DNA of 64,000 nucleotides from Ignelater luminosus. Lineage: Eukaryota; Arthropoda; Insecta; Coleoptera; Elateridae. The position numbers were made by a program, and so were the translations under genes. Positions within the stretch are counted from its first letter, which is position 1, and each line of letters opens with the position of its first letter. Shown here in pieces: positions 59,865-64,000 of this stretch. A model generated the notes under the pieces. It did no database searches. It was not told the origin of the DNA and saw only the letters and a program-made list of their open reading frames with translations. The stretch covers positions 62,001 to 126,000 of the forward strand of contig VTPC01003590.1 in assembly GCA_011009095.1 (NCBI GenBank), written 5' to 3'.

Positions 59865-60430
59865 TGCCCAGTAAGAAAGCCAAAAAAAAAGTAATATCAG
59901 CAGAGATAAGAGACGCTAAAGTGAAAGGTATAGAACATATCAACCACAGGAACAAAATAGTTGGAGAATGTAAAACTGGACCTGACTGCAGGTATTATAA
60001 ATTAGTTATTAGATTTAAGTATTTTTTGTAGATGCAAGTGCTTTGAAAAAATCACTCCTGATTTGAGAAGTAGCTTGTTGCGTCAGTTTAATAAAATGGA
60101 ATCAAAAAATCAGCAGGGCAGTCATGTGGCTAGTTTGATAACACTGAAGCTAACTGGTGGAAGAAGACCAAGAAATGCTACAGAAGAAAAACAGAAACCG
60201 CATGCAGCATTCTATTTTACAAAATAAAACATGAAAGGAGAGAAATCATGATATGCAGAAACGCACTGTTTACATGGTATTACATCAGGCAGACTCAGGA
60301 GAATCCAAGATTCTTTGGTAGTCTGTGGAAAACCTCCAGTTAATTTAAGAGGACGCCATAAAAATCGAACAACCGCCTATCCAACAGAAAACCATATTAA
60401 AAGTTTTCAACTAAGGCAATCCCATTGTAC
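59865..60430 (+). pseudogene. Insect repeat-associated ORF with a 40-bp intron, decayed
   Basis: Exon 1 reads LPSKKAKKKVISAEIRDAKV ... IVGECKTGPDCR and ends at a GT (59992). Removing 59992-60031 (GTATTATAAA ... TTTTTTGTAG) joins it in frame to CKCFEKITPDLRSSLLRQFN, KMESKNQQGSHVASLITLKL, TGGRRPRN and PHAAFYFTK. After a frameshift come HCLHGITSGRLRRIQDSLVV and PPVNLRGRHKNRTTAYPTEN. I know this pattern (Cys-rich start, 'RRIQ.SL...G..P.D.RG.H.NRP') from repetitive ORFs of insect genomes thought to be transposon-borne, but not its function. Stops and frameshifts after about 120 codons. Confidence 0.55.
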
Positions 60431-60529
60431 CCAAAACGCATGTTTTTATCAAAATCCTTTTTGCATTGCCTAAGATTGACAGCTTGGTGTAAGACAGATC
60501 TGCTTCTTCCCAAACCATAAAATCAGAAT

Positions 60530-61300
60530 TTCATCTTTTGGCCCCGACATATTTAAAGACGTCGACTTCATGTCCTCTTTTGTTTCCGACCGTGAGACTC
60601 GTCCAGTAACATCCACTAGTGCTGCTTAATCCATTTACGCCAGTGCTCAAGCGACACACAAGGTACCCCTCAAGAGGGCAACTTTATGGTGGCCGAGACT
60701 TCAACCTCTGGCATTCCAGCTCAACTTAGCATGGAAAATACGACGATAAGCCTAGTTTCGCCTGAAAACGTACGTCCATATCCAAAAAGACAGGCACGGA
60801 AAGAGGAGTCAAATCAAGGATGTCCAAAAGAAAGGTGTATGATTGTCACCGATACATCTGAGAAGATACTAATTGAAAGAAAAAGAAAAAGAAGATGCCG
60901 ATTAAGCAAAGGTTGTTTGAAGCGAGATCTTCTTCTTCCGAAGAGGAGGATAATTTTAGTTTCCATAATGAAAATTCTGAAATTGACTGGGTAGGAAAAA
61001 GCAGTGACAAGGAGGAGTCAGAAGAAGAAAATATAGATCTCGCTCTCTAAATGTTGGAGATTGGGTGGCAGTTCAATACAGGGGTAAATAAGATCTATTA
61101 ATGGGTCGGATTTATTCATTCAGCGCCTGGAAAGGAGAGAAAAGTATTATTAAGTGGTCTGTCAGGTATGACATCATGGAATACTCATCTGAGAAGATAA
61201 GAAAATTTCTCAGACCACCCAAACAACTTGAGAGGGGATTCTTTGTCTTCTTACGTCTCAGAAAGATTTTTTTGACTTTGGTATTTCAAATTTCTACTTA
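60530..61300 (+). pseudogene. pogo-type transposase C-terminal tail
   Basis: GPDIFKDVDFMSSFVSDRET, then after stops ETSTSGIPAQLSMENTTISL, SPENVRPYPKRQARKEESNQ, MIVTDTSEKILIERKRKR and, in another frame, an SSSEEEDNFS-type acidic stretch. 'IF.D.DF..S.VTDR' and 'SPE.VRPYPKA..RK...G....ILTDTPEK' are the landmark C-terminal blocks of insect pogo/Tigger-like transposases, downstream of the DDE domain. NVGDWVAVQYRGK and a frame at 61101-61301 (IKWSVRYDIMEYSSEKIRKF) resemble the small C-terminal domain in some members. The DDE domain is absent, so it is a tail fragment separate from the copy at 56.2-57.9 kb. Confidence 0.65.
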
Positions 61301-61725
61301 AAAGTAGATTATTTCATGTTTTGATTTGACTTCTAGTGTACAAATAAAACTTTTTACCATCAGTTTCTGTCCAAAGTCTGCCATGGCCATGCCCAATGTC
61401 TCCCAGAGTCAGGGAGACTTAGCTTTCCTCCACGTATCGCGTTCTTGACGGATAACCGCTTATGTCATTGTAAACATTTATGAATCAAAATAAAGTTGAA
61501 GGTTGATCCTCTGCAGAAATCATACAAAAGAGCAAATACGTGAAGAAAAGTTATTGATAAGGTTTCCGAAGTAAAAACAAATGTCTAAAGTACCAATTTT
61601 CAACTAGAGACACCAGTAATTCATTCTAAAGTAATGGGAAAAACTCAGATTTGAAAGTTCAAAGATTGGTAGTAAAATAATTATTATTCGGCCTAAATCT
61701 GCTAGAGAATCAAAATGTCTCAGAT

Positions 61726-61781
61726 CATATGACAGTTCAGATGGGTTATTAGACATATGACAGTTCAGATGGGTTATTAGA
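61726..61781. repeat. Perfect 28-bp tandem duplication
   Basis: CATATGACAGTTCAGATGGG plus the next 8 bases occurs twice head to tail (61726-61753, 61754-61781) without mismatch, so it is recent. Confidence 0.97.
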
Positions 61782-62109
61782 CATATAACTGGTTTTGCCA
61801 TAAACGTTTTTGATTGGTTTATGGAAATGTTGATTGCATTTGATAGTCCATCTGATGAATTTAGAAACTCTCCTCATTATTATGTCAAATCTACTATGTG
61901 GCTATTGCTTTTAAGTTGTAGTAAATTAGTTAAACTTAAATCGAAATACATTAACTTGCAAACTAAAAATTTACATTGAAATTATAGTTCAAATAAGACA
62001 AAATTAACTTTTGTTTTTCATTTATTTGCTGCCAGTGTTTTGTGTGTTTCATAACCTCGACTTTGACGGATGTGATCTTAATTATTCAAGAAAGATAATT
62101 AGAAACTGT

Positions 62110-62335
62110 TTTAGTTTTTTTTATTAAGAATTGTGTTGACTGCACGTACATATCTACATTTTCAAGGTGACAATTGAGGATACTATTGGCTGTATTTTAA
62201 CAAAACACAAATAAAAGTTGAATTTTGTTTTGTTTCCATGGTTACCGAATAAATATATTACGTAATATTACGCCATAATGTATGTATACGGTTTTTTTTG
62301 TGTTTTCTTATTATGCAACTGCAGGCGTTTAATAT
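62110..62335 (+). repeat. Dispersed repeat family R6, copy 6
   Basis: Core preserved: TTAAGAATTGTGTTGACTGC, CAAGGTGACAATTGAGGA, ATTTTAACAAAACACAAATA, AAAGTTGAATTTTGTTTTGT, TTCCATGGTTACC, ATTACGCCATAATG. It ends before the donor-like site. Confidence 0.85.
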
Positions 62336-62339
62336 TTAA

Positions 62340-64000
62340 TATTTTAGCTGACTAATTTTCCAACCTGAGACGGATGTATAAAATGCAACATTTAAGATGT
62401 AGTTGCAATGTCAACAATTTAATAAAAGTCTATTTGCAAATACCGTGTACACAAACTATAAAGACGTCATTGATCACGTAGATATCTTGATTAATTAATT
62501 ATTCCTTATGTCTCTTGTAATTTTTTCAATTTTTATTAATTGCAGTCAACTTTGATGAGGTGATCTATTTTTAATAAGCAAACAATCGCTATTTTAACAT
62601 TATTACGGTATCATAGAAAATTAAAGTTTACGATAATACCCTGTTTAATCGACAGCTTTTAGGTTAACAGTATGAATATTGTTAGCTTATAACTTATAAC
62701 TTCCTTCCTTCAGAAATAATAAAAGTGTTGAAAATAAAAGAACGGCATTTTTAGAATGAGTAAGCTACAATTATCTAAACAGGTGTAAACAGATATAAAC
62801 TTGACCTTCCAAATATTAAGTTTTTGCATCTCTGTTCAACACAACTGTATGAAGTAATACAAAGAATTTTATTGAAAGTATAAACAGTAAATATTTGTTT
62901 TACTGCCATGTAAGATATAACTTTAATTTCGATCGATTTTAATGTGCAAAAGAATAAATTACATATAAATTTACATTTAAATAAAAAGAATATGTAAATA
63001 AATTACGGTGTTTACATAACATAATACATGTTTTATTACTTTTCCATTCCTACTTACTACCGAAGATATTAATGTTCATACTTTTCTTTTTATTTTATAA
63101 GATAAAAGTTTGAATTACAAAATATCTTTATTAGAACAAAAAAAACCAATTGTTTTTTAGTTTAACGGAAAACAATTTAAATACATTAATATATAGGTTA
63201 AGTTTGTTTGTATATTTAACCTCGGCCTATTTTCGCTGTGGTTTTATCAGACGAATTTAATTTAAATGGTAAATGAGGATAAACTGATGAGCACGACAAC
63301 GGCTTGCGATTTAACACACTTAGATTTTAATAATAAGTACAAATCAATAATCTCCTTTCTCTTGCACTTACACCATTTAGATTTTCAGCAATAAGATGAT
63401 TATGATGTAGGTAGGTATTCTTTCTTTCTAATTCAATTTCACTACCAAAACTGTTTCAATGTGAAGAGGAACAAAAATCGTTGTTTACTGTTTTTTAAGT
63501 TGCCTAGATTAATGAAATAATGATTGATAGTTTTTAAGTTTATGTTAAATAAAAGTAACGTATCCTACAGGTCGCATGTTAATGAACAGAAAAAAAAGTT
63601 GAGAACTTGAATTTCTTTACAAGTTACATAATAAATAATGAGAAACCTCCAGATAAAATTTAAATTACGCAAAAAAAAGGAAAAAGCAAAAGAACTTAAA
63701 TTGCGACATTCTCACCTAAACAATTTAGAATCGTTAACGTATGAGCTGTTTTGTTTTGCTGTTTTATCACTAGTACGGACGATGTTGTACAAAGATTACA
63801 GAACGAAGTTCATCTTTCATTTACGAATATCCACTTTTAGTCTCTCTGTAATCTTTCAAGTTTTAACTATGTGTGCACGTTGATATAAATGTCTAGATGT
63901 TATATGAAACTATTAAATTTGACACCACCATGTTGTTAATTATAAAAGCTTATACTTTATTGTTATCATTATTATACATTTTTAGATAAAATTGCATCAC
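62340..64000. other. No gene seen
   Basis: AT-rich DNA to the window edge. An 81-codon Lys/Leu-rich plus-strand frame at 63638-63883 has no motif. Confidence 0.45.

Overview
The window is AT-rich eukaryotic DNA that looks like gene-poor arthropod (most likely insect) chromosome. The signs are the transposon families present (mariner, Tc1, piggyBac, pogo/Tigger, PIF/Harbinger, Crypton-type tyrosine recombinase, LINE and Penelope-like pieces), several short TA-flanked inverted-repeat elements, and many degenerate satellites. I found no convincing host protein-coding gene, rRNA or true tRNA gene. The only almost complete coding region is a mariner transposase, and it carries one frameshift. There is a 10-base assembly gap at 16658-16667.

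Layout. 0-5.2 kb: a LINE tail cut by the window edge, a small inverted-repeat element, unidentified decayed coding stretches on the minus strand, then a 1.9-kb array of short hairpin-forming repeats (3.3-5.2 kb). 5.2-8.4 kb: nothing recognised. 8.4-15.3 kb: a 940-bp inverted-repeat element, then a block in which a broken Tc1/mariner-type transposase and a broken LINE (both minus strand) lie between two oppositely oriented copies of one tandem-repeat family. 15.8-28.4 kb: an RT fragment, a piggyBac remnant, a ~1-kb repeat unit containing a GC-rich minisatellite, a LINE endonuclease fragment, a tandem array and two inverted-repeat elements.

29.9-43.5 kb: a Crypton-like recombinase remnant whose catalytic tyrosine appears to be lost, a pogo-type terminus, a mariner inserted inside a ~140-bp tandem repeat, a GC-rich ~250-bp tandem array, a Penelope-like GIY-YIG fragment, a tRNA-derived SINE head, a ~136-bp satellite and further copies of the ~1-kb repeat. 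45-61.5 kb: an almost continuous transposase graveyard on the plus strand: Tc1, pogo, piggyBac (split by a 919-bp hairpin element), pogo, PIF/Harbinger, an insect repeat ORF that keeps a tiny intron, and a pogo C-terminal tail. 61.5-64 kb: nothing recognised apart from a short duplication and one dispersed repeat.

Running through the right half are six same-strand copies of one ~200-390-bp repeat (29.9, 38.7, 47.4, 53.9, 55.6 and 62.1 kb). The better copies end in a splice-like mini-intron followed by an ATG, so the repeat looks like the 5-prime end of a transposon I could not name. The genes here do not form a pathway; the logic of the window is nested insertion and decay, and that history is what can be read from it.
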